Shown here: in pieces, positions 35,859 through 47,653 of the stretch
Layout of the letters: each line of letters starts with the position of its first letter
Position numbering within the stretch: position 1 is the first letter of the stretch
NCBI RefSeq assembly: GCF_003052585.1
Contig: NZ_QASN01000013.1
Location: 62,001 to 126,000, forward strand
Source of the DNA: Pseudomonas mangrovi
Lineage (GTDB): Bacteria; Pseudomonadota; Gammaproteobacteria; Pseudomonadales; Pseudomonadaceae
DNA: 64,000 bases
Direction: 5' to 3'
Translations under genes and position numbers: made by a program
Notes under the pieces: generated by a model
What the model saw: only the letters and a program-made list of their open reading frames with translations
Database searches by the model: none
Told to the model about the DNA's origin: nothing

Positions 35859-36719
35859 ATGAACGTATCGCACGCACTCCCGCTCCTGCTCGCCGCCGCC
35901 CTGGTCGCAGCGACCCTGCTGTTCTATGCCCTGCATCGGCGCCTGCAGCGGCAAAAACGTCAACATATCCGCTCGAACATTCACCAGCTGGCGTTGTTGC
36001 GGGCGCTGATCTCCGGCTTTCAGCGCCACCGCGGCCTGAGCAATGGCGTGCTCTGCGGCGACGCCAGCCTGAGTCAGGATCTGGCCAGCACCCGCCAGGA
36101 ACTGGACCGGCACATCCGCGCCGCCGAGGCACTCGACAGCACGCACAGGGACGCCTGGAGCGGCCTGATCGATCACTGGTCGCGGATGCGTGAAATGCGC
36201 AGTGGTGACCCGGTGAACAACCTGAACCAGCATCACCTGATCATCCGCAACAGCATCTTTCTGATGCAGGACGTAGCCGCGGAAATCGACCTGAGCGAGG
36301 GCCGTGTCGAGCTGGCCTACCTGCCCTGCATCTGGCGCGAGGTGGTGCAGGCGGCAGAGTGGGCGGGACAGGCACGGGCGCTGGGCACAGGCATCGCCGC
36401 CACCGGCCAGAGCAGCGCCGAGCAGCGCGTGCGGATGCGCTTCCTCTACCAGAAGATCGAGCTGCTGGCCGGTACAGCCTTTGCCACCCTGCAGAGCCAT
36501 GCCATCGAACACCCGCACGCCACCGGGCTGCGCCTGCAGCATCGCGAACAGGTGGTGGCGGATTTCCTGCTCTGCATCAGACAGGAGTTGCTCGGCGAGG
36601 AACGCCCCGTCATCGCTGCCAAGACCTATTTCCAGCAGGCCAGCCAAGCCATCGACGAACTGCTGGCCCTGGTCGACGCAGCGCTGGCGCAACTGCAGCC
36701 CGCCACGGAGAGGGGGTAA
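35859..36719 (+). CDS. NIT-like (nitrate/nitrite-sensing type) domain protein, partner of the chemoreceptor
   Basis: A single N-terminal membrane helix (PLLLAAALVAATLLFYAL) followed by HRRLQRQKRQ, so by the positive-inside rule the rest is cytoplasmic. The 240-residue domain is all-helical and starts with FQRHRGLSNGVLCGD, like the QxxRGxS entry of NIT domains. A second hallmark, WAGQARALGTGIAATGQ, lies about 135 residues on and corresponds to the ARALGxG helix. No output domain is attached. Placed 5 bases after the receptor gene, it looks like the sensory half of a split receptor. Ligand (nitrate or nitrite) is inferred from the domain only. Confidence 0.72.
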   Translation: MNVSHALPLLLAAALVAATLLFYALHRRLQRQKRQHIRSNIHQLALLRALISGFQRHRGLSNGVLCGDASLSQDLASTRQELDRHIRAAEALDSTHRDAWSGLIDHWSRMREMRSGDPVNNLNQHHLIIRNSIFLMQDVAAEIDLSEGRVELAYLPCIWREVVQAAEWAGQARALGTGIAATGQSSAEQRVRMRFLYQKIELLAGTAFATLQSHAIEHPHATGLRLQHREQVVADFLLCIRQELLGEERPVIAAKTYFQQASQAIDELLALVDAALAQLQPATERG

Positions 36720-36816
36720 CACCCGAGAACAGGAGCCATCAATTGCGTCGCATCACTGAGTTTCCTTGTGCTGCTTCTGCGACGATGCGCAGCTGTCATC
36801 ACGGAAGACTACGATC

Positions 36817-37581
36817 ATGCGCGCCTTCAACGGAAAAGCCCTGTTCGCCGCCCTGCTGCTGATCCTGCTGGCCGGTGCCCTGCTGCAGCCGCAGCTGCGC
36901 TCGGGCGCGGCCTTTCTCTGGAGCAAGCTGCGCGGCGGCTACAGCGTGGCCGAGCGTGTCGAGCAGTTCGGCCCGGCGGTGGCACAGCGGCTGGAGAAGG
37001 ATGTCCTACGGGCAGGGCTGAGCTATCCGCCGCGGCAGCTCGCCTACGTGGCATTCAAGGACAGCCGCCAGCTGGAAGTGCACGCCCGCGACACCAGCGA
37101 ACAGCCCTGGCGCCTGCTGCGCCGCTACCCGATCCTCGGTGCCAGCGGCACCACCGGGCCGAAACTTGCCGAAGGCGATCTGCAGGTGCCGGAAGGCATC
37201 TACCGCGCCGAATACCTCAACGCCAACAGCCGCTTCCACCTGTCCATCCGCCTCGACTACCCGAACGCCTTCGACCGCCGCATGGCGGCACGGGACGGTC
37301 GCGAGCAGCTCGGCGGCGACATCATGATTCACGGCAGCTCGGTGTCCATCGGCTGCCTGGCGATGGGCGATGAAGCCGCCGAAGACCTGTTCGTTCTTGC
37401 CGCGCTGAGCGATACCGAGCGCCTGCGCATTGTCATCAGCCCCACCGATCTGCGTCAGACGCCCGCCCCTACGACTGTTGCGCCAGCCTGGCTTGGCGAG
37501 CTGTACCAGGCGATTGGCGACGAGCTGCAGCAGTACCCCAGCGCCGCAGAGGCGCAACCCGCCCCGAGAAACCCGGCATGA
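36817..37581 (+). CDS. L,D-transpeptidase (YkuD/YafK type)
   Basis: Periplasmic enzyme that forms or cleaves 3-3 peptide cross-links or attaches proteins to peptidoglycan. An N-terminal membrane helix or uncleaved signal (ALFAALLLILLAGALLQP) precedes a catalytic domain in which GDIMIHGSSVSIGCLAMGD carries the His and the nucleophile Cys (HGSxVSIGC, the YafK-like form). Upstream, EGDLQVPEGIYRAEYLN is the typical strand pair. GGAAG about ten bases before ATG 36817 supports the start. Its stop overlaps the next gene (ATGA). Confidence 0.88.
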   Translation: MRAFNGKALFAALLLILLAGALLQPQLRSGAAFLWSKLRGGYSVAERVEQFGPAVAQRLEKDVLRAGLSYPPRQLAYVAFKDSRQLEVHARDTSEQPWRLLRRYPILGASGTTGPKLAEGDLQVPEGIYRAEYLNANSRFHLSIRLDYPNAFDRRMAARDGREQLGGDIMIHGSSVSIGCLAMGDEAAEDLFVLAALSDTERLRIVISPTDLRQTPAPTTVAPAWLGELYQAIGDELQQYPSAAEAQPAPRNPA

Positions 37582-37967
37582 TCACCATCGCCCGCTACTC
37601 CCTGCCCATCGAGGCGCAGATCGCCCGCGCCAGCCTGGAAGCCGCCGGCATTCCCGCGTTCATCGCCGACGAACACACCATCAACATGAACTGGCTGTAC
37701 TCCGATGCCCTCGGCGGCGTGCGCCTGCAGGTGCCGGCGGCGCATGCGGAAGAAGCGCTGGCCCTGCTGCAGGCGGACCACTCTGCGGCGCTGACCAACG
37801 AGCAACCGGTCGATGAAACCCCACGCTGCCGGCAGTGCCGCAGCGCGAACCTGCGTGAGCGCCGACCCGGCCGGCGGCTGGCCTTTCTGTTCTGGATACT
37901 GGTGAACATTCCGCTGTGGCCGGTGCGCAGGAGAATGGAGTGCGCCGACTGCGGCGCGCGCCAATGA
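37578..37967 (+). CDS. DUF2007 protein with C-terminal zinc ribbon and membrane stretch
   Basis: 129 residues. Residues 1-70 (ITIARYSLPIEAQIARASLE, AGIPAFIADEH, GGVRLQVPAAHAEEAL) match DUF2007, a small alpha/beta domain proposed to have a signalling role. A CRQC pair (about 84-87) and CADC pair (about 123-126) flank a hydrophobic helix FLFWILVNIPLWPV, an arrangement seen in zinc-ribbon membrane proteins. It overlaps the transpeptidase gene by 4 bases, so the products are made together. Function unknown. Confidence 0.75.
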   Translation: MITIARYSLPIEAQIARASLEAAGIPAFIADEHTINMNWLYSDALGGVRLQVPAAHAEEALALLQADHSAALTNEQPVDETPRCRQCRSANLRERRPGRRLAFLFWILVNIPLWPVRRRMECADCGARQ

Positions 37968-37984
37968 CTCCCGGGAGAAAGAAC

Positions 37985-38392
37985 ATGAAGCCCTACCTGC
38001 TCGCCGCCCTGCTGGTGGCGCCCTGTTGCCAGGCCTTCCAGGCCAGTTGCCCGGACAGCACGGAACAGGCACTCGAGGACTGGACCCGCTGGCAGGGAGA
38101 ACAGCCTCCCGCCGACGAGCTGACACCTGTCGTGGCGGTCAGCCGGATCGAGCTCTACAGCGGCCATCCGGCCGCAGGCGGCACGCCCATCGCCGATGAT
38201 CACGCCGAGGCCATCGGCGTCGCCCCGCTGCAATGGAGCCTCGGCACAGACAGCGCGCAGGCGCCGCTGCATATGGTCTGCAGCTACCACGCCAGTGCAA
38301 TCCGCCAGGTTAGGGCGCTGCCCGCCGGCCTGCACAGCTGTGAGGCGAGCAACGAGTTCGAGGATGCGCACCTGCAGCTGGACTGCCACTGA
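37985..38392 (+). CDS. Exported protein of unknown function
   Basis: A 135-residue protein with a signal peptide (MKPYLLAALLVAPCCQAFQA) and a mature domain containing four cysteines (SCPDST, MVCSYH, HSCEAS, LDCH), probably disulfide-bonded in the periplasm. The pattern is reminiscent of STY0301-like proteins, but I am not sure. GGGAGA ten bases before the ATG supports the start. It follows the DUF2007 gene by 17 bases in the same direction. Confidence 0.65.
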   Translation: MKPYLLAALLVAPCCQAFQASCPDSTEQALEDWTRWQGEQPPADELTPVVAVSRIELYSGHPAAGGTPIADDHAEAIGVAPLQWSLGTDSAQAPLHMVCSYHASAIRQVRALPAGLHSCEASNEFEDAHLQLDCH

Positions 38393-38432
38393 CGGCAGCA
38401 ACCGGGCACGGACTGCGGGGCAGCCTTGGCGA

Positions 38433-38715
38433 GCGCACCGTTGGGCCTTGCGGCTCAACCTACGGGGCCAGCGCCAGATCAACTATCGGGTGCGCTCACG
38501 TAGGTTGGCGCCGAGCAAGGCGAGGCCCAACAAACTCCCGCTGAGCCGTTTCGATCCCAAGTGCTGCGTAGGCGGCGGTCGCACCGTTGGGCCTTGCGGC
38601 CCAACCTACTGTATGTCGGAAAGTCCGAGCCATTGAGCGTCGCGAGCCAGCCCGCGCCAGATCAACTAGCGGGGGACAATCCGTAGGTTGGCGCCGAGTG
38701 CAGCGAGGCCCAACG
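38433..38715. repeat. Two tandem units of a GTAGGTTGG-bounded intergenic repeat
   Basis: Unit 1 (38433-38533) and unit 2 (38580-38715) each begin CACCGTTGGGCCTTGCGGC and end with CGTAGGTTGGCGCCGAG plus GCGAGGCCCAAC, so each has inverted ends able to form a large hairpin. Both also contain CGCCAGATCAACTA. A single related arm occurs at 52676-52707. These resemble non-coding mobile palindromic (REP/MITE-like) elements of pseudomonads. The 38393-38752 gap contains no gene. Confidence 0.75.
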
Positions 38716-38752
38716 AACCTGCGCCGCCCCCGAGGCGAGGCGCAGCCAGGGA

Positions 38753-39510
38753 CTAGCTCTTGAGCCGGTAACCGGTGCGGAAGATCAGCCAGACGACGAT
38801 CAGGCAGACGACCAGAAAGCCCAGGGTCATGCCCAGGCTAATCCACGGACTGACGTCCGACACGCCATAGAAGCTCCAGCGAAACCCGCTGATCAGGTAG
38901 ACCACCGGGTTGAGCAGGGTGATCTTCTGCCACAGCGGCGGCAGCATCGAGATCGAGTAGAAGCTGCCGCCGAGGAAGGCCAGTGGCGTGACGATCAGCG
39001 CCGGGACGATGTGCAGCTTCTCCCAGCCCTCGGCCCAGATGCCGATGATGAAGCCGAACAGGCTGAAGGTCACCGCGGTGAGCACCAGGAACAGCACCAT
39101 CCATAGCGGATGGGCGATCTCGAAGCTGACGAACAGCCGTGCCGTGACCAGGATCACCAGCCCCAGCACGATCGACTTGGTCGCCGCCGCGCCGACATAG
39201 CCGAGCAGGATCTCGAAGAACGACACCGGCGCCGACAGCACCTCGTAGATGGTCCCCGAGTAGCGCGGCATGTAGATGCCGAACGCGGCGTTGGAGATGC
39301 TCTCGGTGAGCAGCGTCAGCATGATCAGCCCGGGCACGATGAAAGCGCCGTAGCTGACGCCCTGGACCTGAGCCATGTTCGGCCCGATGGCCGAGCCGAA
39401 CACCACGAAGTACAGCGAGGTGGTAATCACCGGCGTCGCCAGGCTCTGCATCAGGGTGCGCCAGGCGCGCGCCAGCTCGAACTGGTAGATGGCGCGAATC
39501 GCATACAGGT

Positions 39511-39514
<4 letters not shown>
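38753..39514 (-). CDS. ABC-2 type transporter permease (YadH-like)
   Basis: Inner-membrane subunit of an ABC exporter, 253 residues, six hydrophobic segments. The YadH-like signatures [39 protein letters not shown] and [13 protein letters not shown] are all present. Its start overlaps the stop of the ATPase gene by 4 bases, so the two are made together. Substrate is unknown; lipid, polysaccharide or drug export are all possible for this family. Confidence 0.93.
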
Positions 39515-40458
<944 letters not shown>

Positions 40459-40602
40459 GTTTCGTCTCCGCAGGGGGAAAGGCGCGATTGTAATGAAAGA
40501 TCGGGCGCAAACGGCAGCGAGCTGATCGGGATCATGGAGGCGACGGCGAAGCCGGCCGATGCTTCGCCGACCGATTCCGAATGCTTGCATAGGGAGGCTG
40601 CC

Positions 40603-41931
40603 ATGAAACGTATCGTCTGGATCGCGTTGACACTGCCGCTCATTCTCACTCTGCTCTGGCTGCAGGCGGCGCCGCGCGAACTGGAGCTCGAGCGGTTCTG
40701 GCCGCTGCGCTCGGCGATGGTCCAGTACAGCGGGCTGCTTGCTATGGCGGCGATGAGCGTGGCGCTGCTGCTGGCGGCGCGACCGGGCATGATCGAGCGC
40801 TTCTGCGATGGCCTGGACAAGACCTACCGCCTGCACAAATGGCTCGGCATCGCTGCGCTGGTGCTTGGCGTGGTGCACTGGCTATGGGCACAGGGGCCGA
40901 AGTGGGCCGTCGGACTGGGCTGGCTCGAGCCTCCCGCGAGGCGCGGCGCCGGCAACGTCGGCGAGGGCCTAGCGGCGCTACTGCATGAGCAGCGCGGCAT
41001 CGCCGAGAGCCTGGGCGAGTGGACCTTCTACGTCGCCGTGCTGCTGATCCTGCTGGCGCTTAGCAAGCGCTTTCCCTACCGCTGGTTCTTCAAGACCCAC
41101 AGGTTTCTGGCACTGGCCTATCTGCTGCTGGTGTACCACGCGCTGATCCTGACCCGGCCGGAATACTGGCCGACACCGCTCGGGCTGACGCTGGGCGTGT
41201 TGCTCGCCGCCGGCAGCAGCGCGGCACTGCTCTCGCTGGGCCGGCGGATCGGCCGGCGACACCAGGTCATCGGCCACATCGAGTCATTGCGGCAGCATCC
41301 GGACAACCGGGTGCTTTCGGTAGGCGTGCGGCTCGATGGCGCCTGGCCGGGGCACAAGGCCGGCCAATTCGCCTTCGTCACCTTCGACGAGCAGGAAGGC
41401 CCGCACCCCTTCACCATCAGCTCTGCCTGGAACAACGAGGGGCGTCTGGAGTTCTCGATCAAGGCCCTGGGCGACTACACCCGCCAACTGCCGCAAACCC
41501 TGCGGGCCGGCGATCCGGTGACGGTCGAGGGACCCTATGGCTGCTTCGACTTCGCCAGCCGCCGCGCGGGCCAGATATGGGTCGCCGGCGGGATCGGCAT
41601 CGCGCCCTTCCTCGCCCGCCTGCGCAGCCTGGCGAACCGCACCGACGCGCAGCCGATCGACCTGTTCTATTGCACCAGCGAGCCGGCTGCGGAGTTCATC
41701 GAAGATCTACGCCGCCTGGCAGCAGCGGCGCGGGTCGAACTGCATCTGGTCATCGCCCAGCAGCAGGAGCGCCTGACGCCTGGGCGCCTGCGCGAAAGCA
41801 TTGCCGACTGGCAGGCGCGCGACCTCTGGTTCTGCGGCCCGAGCCGTTTCGGCCAGCAGCTGCGCCGTGACCTGCGTGCGCACGGCATGGCCGCCGAGGA
41901 TTTCCATCAGGAACTGTTCGAGATGCGTTGA
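40603..41931 (+). CDS. Ferric reductase-like transmembrane flavoprotein
   Basis: Membrane oxidoreductase moving electrons from NAD(P)H through FAD and heme across the inner membrane. N-terminal half: six hydrophobic helices with paired histidines ([24 protein letters not shown]) suited to bind two hemes. C-terminal half: FAD-binding [11 protein letters not shown] and VEGPYG, then NAD-binding [15 protein letters not shown] and a final [18 protein letters not shown] before ATG 40603 fixes the start. The electron acceptor is unknown. Single gene, divergent from the ABC exporter. Confidence 0.88.
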   Translation: MKRIVWIALTLPLILTLLWLQAAPRELELERFWPLRSAMVQYSGLLAMAAMSVALLLAARPGMIERFCDGLDKTYRLHKWLGIAALVLGVVHWLWAQGPKWAVGLGWLEPPARRGAGNVGEGLAALLHEQRGIAESLGEWTFYVAVLLILLALSKRFPYRWFFKTHRFLALAYLLLVYHALILTRPEYWPTPLGLTLGVLLAAGSSAALLSLGRRIGRRHQVIGHIESLRQHPDNRVLSVGVRLDGAWPGHKAGQFAFVTFDEQEGPHPFTISSAWNNEGRLEFSIKALGDYTRQLPQTLRAGDPVTVEGPYGCFDFASRRAGQIWVAGGIGIAPFLARLRSLANRTDAQPIDLFYCTSEPAAEFIEDLRRLAAAARVELHLVIAQQQERLTPGRLRESIADWQARDLWFCGPSRFGQQLRRDLRAHGMAAEDFHQELFEMR

Positions 41932-44174
<2,243 letters not shown>

Positions 44175-44417
44175 CGGACTGGAACTGCTCTGAACAGGGC
44201 CGGCGATTATCCTGCAGCGAGTCCACCTTTACCACGCGCCCGGTTGTCTCAGCTGGTAACCCGATGCGTCGACAGCCTTGGCGGCGGCCCGTCCTGCATC
44301 TCTTGGCCGCGCCCGACAGCCCGTCACAGGCGGCAGATCGTGGCAGCCGACTGCGACATCCTCGCGGCGAAAGCAGTGCTGATCGGTGTACCGCCCCCTT
44401 GAAGCGGCAGCGGCATC

Positions 44418-44864
44418 TCACTCCGCGGTGGTCATTTCCCAGCTGCCTCCACCCGTCTCGCAGTCGATCTTCGGCTGGCCGCCGTCAAGTGCACGGTAGT
44501 GATAGGTGATCAGCTTCGCGTCTCCGGGCAGCTGCGGCGCGCTGAACGGCTGCTCGGTCTTGCGCCCGGCGGCGGCCGGATTGGCCAGCGACGACTGGGT
44601 CAACTCGGCCACGCAGCGTCCGAAGTGGCCCTCCGGGCATTGCTTCATTTCCTGGCGCTGAGTGTTCTGAATGTCCTTGTCGGTGGTGCAGGACCAGTCG
44701 AGCGCGTCACTCTCAACACCTTCGGCTTCGTGGCAGTACTCCTCGCGGACACCCGTGGGGCCAGCCATGGCCGGGTCGACGGTGACGTAGCAGGCCTCGG
44801 CGTGGGCCTGCAGCCCCCAGAGCAGTAGCAAGGGAGCGAACAGGGTGGGTCGCAGATGGCGCAT
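44418..44864 (-). CDS. Exported cysteine-containing protein of unknown function
   Basis: A 148-residue protein with signal peptide MRHLRPTLFAPLLLLWGLQAHA. The mature part has six cysteines (ACYVTV, EYCHEA, WSCTTD, KQCPEG, GRCVAE, IDCETG), so it is likely disulfide-bonded in the periplasm. GGAGGAA precedes ATG 44864; a longer frame upstream lacks a signal sequence. No family recognised. Confidence 0.65.
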   Translation of the reverse strand: MRHLRPTLFAPLLLLWGLQAHAEACYVTVDPAMAGPTGVREEYCHEAEGVESDALDWSCTTDKDIQNTQRQEMKQCPEGHFGRCVAELTQSSLANPAAAGRKTEQPFSAPQLPGDAKLITYHYRALDGGQPKIDCETGGGSWEMTTAE

Positions 44865-45010
44865 GGCAGATTCCTCCAGGTCCCGGCGATAGGCGGGGTA
44901 AGGGTGTGACTCGCCAGTCGCCCGCAGAGTTCGGCGCAATCCCGCCAACGGCGCGCCGGCCGTGGCCTGTAGCGAATTCGACCGGCTGCCGAACGGTGTG
45001 CAGGAAAGGC

Positions 45011-45039
45011 TTGGGCTCACCGGGCGGCACGGCTATAAT
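45011..45039 (+). promoter_or_regulatory. Sigma-70 promoter of the ahcY riboswitch transcript
   Basis: TTGGGC at 45011-45016, a 17-base spacer and a perfect TATAAT at 45034-45039. Transcription would start near 45046, about 40 bases before the riboswitch core and 200 before the ahcY ATG. Confidence 0.8.
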
Positions 45040-45084
45040 CCCCGGGCTTCACGCGCCCGGCTCTGTCCGGACGTGCCCGCCACC

Positions 45085-45220
45085 CGCTCGAGGGGCGCTG
45101 CAGCAGGACCGTACATCCGATTGGAATCTCGCCCCGATAGCGGCGGCGAATTCGATCCGCTGACGAACCTGTCAGGCTCGAACGGGGCGTTAACCATACG
45201 CATCAACGGCGCCCATTCGC
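45085..45220 (+). promoter_or_regulatory. S-adenosylhomocysteine (SAH) riboswitch
   Basis: Three conserved blocks of the SAH riboswitch are present in order: CGAGGGGCGCTGCAGC (45090-45105), TCAGGCTCGAAC (45172-45183) and CAACGGCGCCCA (45204-45215). P1 pairs GGGCGC (45093-45098) with GCGCCC (45209-45214), and CTCG of the middle block can pair with CGAG of the first, as in the known pseudoknot. Known SAH riboswitches turn expression on when SAH accumulates, matching the SAH hydrolase gene that follows. The 3' end lies just before the ribosome site GGAGAG at 45232-45237, allowing translational control. Confidence 0.9.
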
Positions 45221-45243
45221 AGACAACGAATGGAGAGCTTTTC

Positions 45244-46638
45244 ATGAGCGCCGCTTTCAACGATTTCAAGGTCGCCGACATTTCCCTGGCCGACTGGGGC
45301 CGTCGCGAGATCATCATCGCCGAGTCCGAAATGCCGGCCCTGATGGGCCTGCGCAGCAAGTATGCCGCCGAGCAGCCGCTCAAGGGCGCGAAGATCATCG
45401 GTTGCATCCACATGACCATCCAGACCGCGGTGCTGATCGAGACGCTGATCGCCCTCGGTGCCGAAGTGCGCTGGTCGAGCTGCAACATCTTCTCCACTCA
45501 GGATCAGGCCGCAGCGGCCATCGCCGCCGCCGGCACCCCGGTGTTCGCCTGGAAGGGCGAGACCGAAGAGGAGTACGAGTGGTGCATCGAGCAGACCATC
45601 CTCAAGGACGGTCAGCCGTGGGACGCCAACATGATCCTCGACGACGGCGGTGATCTGACCCAGATCATCCACGAGCGCTACCCGGCGATGCTCGAACGCA
45701 TCCACGGCGTCACCGAGGAGACCACCACCGGCGTACACCGCCTGCTCGACATGCTCAAGGCCGGCACCCTGAAGATCCCGGCGATCAACGTCAACGACTC
45801 GGTGACCAAGAGCAAGAACGACAACAAGTACGGCTGCCGTCACAGCCTCAACGACGCCATCAAGCGCGGCGTCGACCACCTGTTGTCGGGCAAGCAGGCG
45901 CTGGTCATCGGTTACGGTGACGTGGGCAAGGGCTCGGCCCAGTCGCTGCGTCAGGAAGGCATGATCGTCAAGGTCTCGGAAGTCGATCCGATCTGCGCCA
46001 TGCAGGCCTGCATGGACGGTTTCGAAGTCGTCTCGCCGTTCAAGGACGGCATCAATGACGGCAGCGAGGGCTGCGTCGACGCGCAGCTGCTGGGCAAGAT
46101 CGATCTGATCGTCACCACCACCGGCAACGTCAACGTCTGCGACGCCAACATGCTCAAGGCGCTGAAGAAGCGCGCGGTGGTGTGCAACATCGGTCACTTC
46201 GACAACGAGATCGACACCGCCTTCATGCGCAAGAACTGGGCCTGGGAAGAGGTCAAGCCGCAGGTGCACAAGATCCACCGCACCGGTGCGGGCAGCTTCG
46301 ACCCGCACAACGACGACTACCTGATCCTGCTGGCCGAAGGTCGCCTGGTTAACCTGGGCAACGCCACCGGCCACCCGAGCCGGATCATGGACGGCTCCTT
46401 CGCCAACCAGGTACTGGCGCAGATCTTCCTCTACGGCCAGAAGTTCGCCGATCTGCCGGCGGTGGAGAAGGCTACCCGCCTGACCGTCGAAGTGCTGCCG
46501 AAGAAGCTCGACGAGGAAGTTGCCCTGGAAATGGTGAAAGGCTTTGGTGGCGTGGTCACCCGACTGACGCCGAAACAGGCCGAGTACATCGGCGTGACCG
46601 TGGAAGGCCCGTTCAAGCCCGACGCCTACCGCTACTGA
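45244..46638 (+). CDS. ahcY: Adenosylhomocysteinase (SAH hydrolase)
   Basis: Splits SAH into adenosine and homocysteine, relieving product inhibition of methyltransferases; uses bound NAD. 464 residues. Motifs: [32 protein letters not shown] with the catalytic Lys and Asp, NAD-binding [16 protein letters not shown], and the C-terminal [15 protein letters not shown] seven bases before ATG 45244 sets the start; the frame is open far upstream but would run through the riboswitch. Expression is expected to rise with SAH. metF follows by 99 bases and may be co-regulated. Confidence 0.98.
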   Translation: MSAAFNDFKVADISLADWGRREIIIAESEMPALMGLRSKYAAEQPLKGAKIIGCIHMTIQTAVLIETLIALGAEVRWSSCNIFSTQDQAAAAIAAAGTPVFAWKGETEEEYEWCIEQTILKDGQPWDANMILDDGGDLTQIIHERYPAMLERIHGVTEETTTGVHRLLDMLKAGTLKIPAINVNDSVTKSKNDNKYGCRHSLNDAIKRGVDHLLSGKQALVIGYGDVGKGSAQSLRQEGMIVKVSEVDPICAMQACMDGFEVVSPFKDGINDGSEGCVDAQLLGKIDLIVTTTGNVNVCDANMLKALKKRAVVCNIGHFDNEIDTAFMRKNWAWEEVKPQVHKIHRTGAGSFDPHNDDYLILLAEGRLVNLGNATGHPSRIMDGSFANQVLAQIFLYGQKFADLPAVEKATRLTVEVLPKKLDEEVALEMVKGFGGVVTRLTPKQAEYIGVTVEGPFKPDAYRY

Positions 46639-46642
46639 TGCG

Positions 46643-46721
46643 TAGGGTGGACAAGCCCTTGGCTTGTCCACCGCCGACTTTCCCGAATGGTGGATGGAAA
46701 GACGTCATCCACCCTACGTCT
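46643..46721. repeat. GTAGGGTGGA inverted repeat between ahcY and metF
   Basis: Starts GTAGGGTGGACAAGCC and ends GACGTCATCCACCCTAC, with inner copies of TCCACC and GGTGGATGG. The whole 79-base element folds as a long imperfect hairpin. Same family as 29893-29929, 55867-55937 and 56876-56980. Placed within a probable ahcY-metF transcript it could tune relative expression. Confidence 0.7.
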
Positions 46722-46737
46722 CCAAGGCTAGAACCCT

Positions 46738-47583
46738 ATGAGCCAAGAACGCCGTTACAGCTTCGAGTTCTTCCCCACCAAGACCGATGCCGGCCATGAA
46801 AAACTGCTGGTGGTGGCGCGTCAGCTGGCGGGCTACCAACCGGACTTCTTCTCCTGCACCTACGGTGCCGGTGGCTCCACCCGTGATCGCACGCTGAATA
46901 CCGTGCTGCAGCTCGATGGCGAAGTGAAGGTACCGACCGCACCACACCTGTCCTGCGTCGGCGACAGCAAGGCGGAACTGCGCCAGTTGCTGTCCACCTA
47001 TCGCGAGAACGGCATCCGCCGCATCGTCGCCCTGCGTGGCGACCTGCCCTCCGGCATGGGCCAGGCCCATGGCGAGCTGCGCTATGCCAACGACCTGGTC
47101 GAGTTCATTCGTCAGGAGAGTGGCGATCATTTCCACATAGAGGTCGCCGCCTACCCGGAAATGCACCCGCAGGCGCGCAACTTCGAAGACGATCTGCAGA
47201 ACTTCGCGCGCAAATGCCGCGCTGGTGCCGACAGCGCCATCACCCAGTACTTCTTCAGCGCCGACTGCTACTTCTACTTCGTCGAGCGCGCGCAGAAGCT
47301 GGGCCTGGACCTGCCGATCACCCCGGGGATCATGCCGATCACCAACTACAGCAAGCTGGCGCGCTTCTCCGACGCCTGCGGGGCGGAAATTCCGCGCTGG
47401 ATCCGCAAGCAGCTGGAAGCCTATGGCGATGACATCGCGAGCATCCAGGCATTCGGCGAGGAAGTGGTCACGCGCATGTGCGAACGCCTGCTCGACGGCG
47501 GCGCACCAGGGCTGCACTTCTACACCCTGAACCAGGCCGAACCGAGCCTGGCGATCTGGAACAACCTCAAGCTGCCACGCTGA
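46738..47583 (+). CDS. metF: 5,10-methylenetetrahydrofolate reductase
   Basis: FAD enzyme producing 5-methyl-THF for homocysteine methylation. 281 residues. Features: N-terminal SFEFFPTKTDAG, the TYGAGGSTRDRT loop that binds FAD/folate, LRGDLPSG, and QYFFSADCYFYFVER followed by PGIMPITNYSKL. It lies after ahcY in the same direction, and the pair recycles SAH to methionine. A terminator follows. Confidence 0.97.
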   Translation: MSQERRYSFEFFPTKTDAGHEKLLVVARQLAGYQPDFFSCTYGAGGSTRDRTLNTVLQLDGEVKVPTAPHLSCVGDSKAELRQLLSTYRENGIRRIVALRGDLPSGMGQAHGELRYANDLVEFIRQESGDHFHIEVAAYPEMHPQARNFEDDLQNFARKCRAGADSAITQYFFSADCYFYFVERAQKLGLDLPITPGIMPITNYSKLARFSDACGAEIPRWIRKQLEAYGDDIASIQAFGEEVVTRMCERLLDGGAPGLHFYTLNQAEPSLAIWNNLKLPR

Positions 47584-47597
47584 GGACTGCCACGAAA

Positions 47598-47622
47598 AAA
47601 CACCGGGCCCAGTGCCCGGTTT
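47598..47622 (+). terminator. Intrinsic terminator after metF
   Basis: ACCGGGC-CCAGT-GCCCGGT followed by TTTTCG, 19 bases after the metF stop. Confidence 0.75.
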
Positions 47623-47653
47623 TCGCTTGTTCGATTTGTTCAAGGAGGAACCG

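Noticed and set aside
40459..40878. N-terminal extension of the ABC ATPase
   Set aside because: It lies in the divergent promoter region and antisense to the ferric-reductase-like gene; the conserved ATPase starts at the GTG at 40458.
44962..45243. N-terminal extension of ahcY by 94 residues
   Set aside because: It would translate through the promoter -10 box and the SAH riboswitch; the conserved protein and ribosome site start at 45244.
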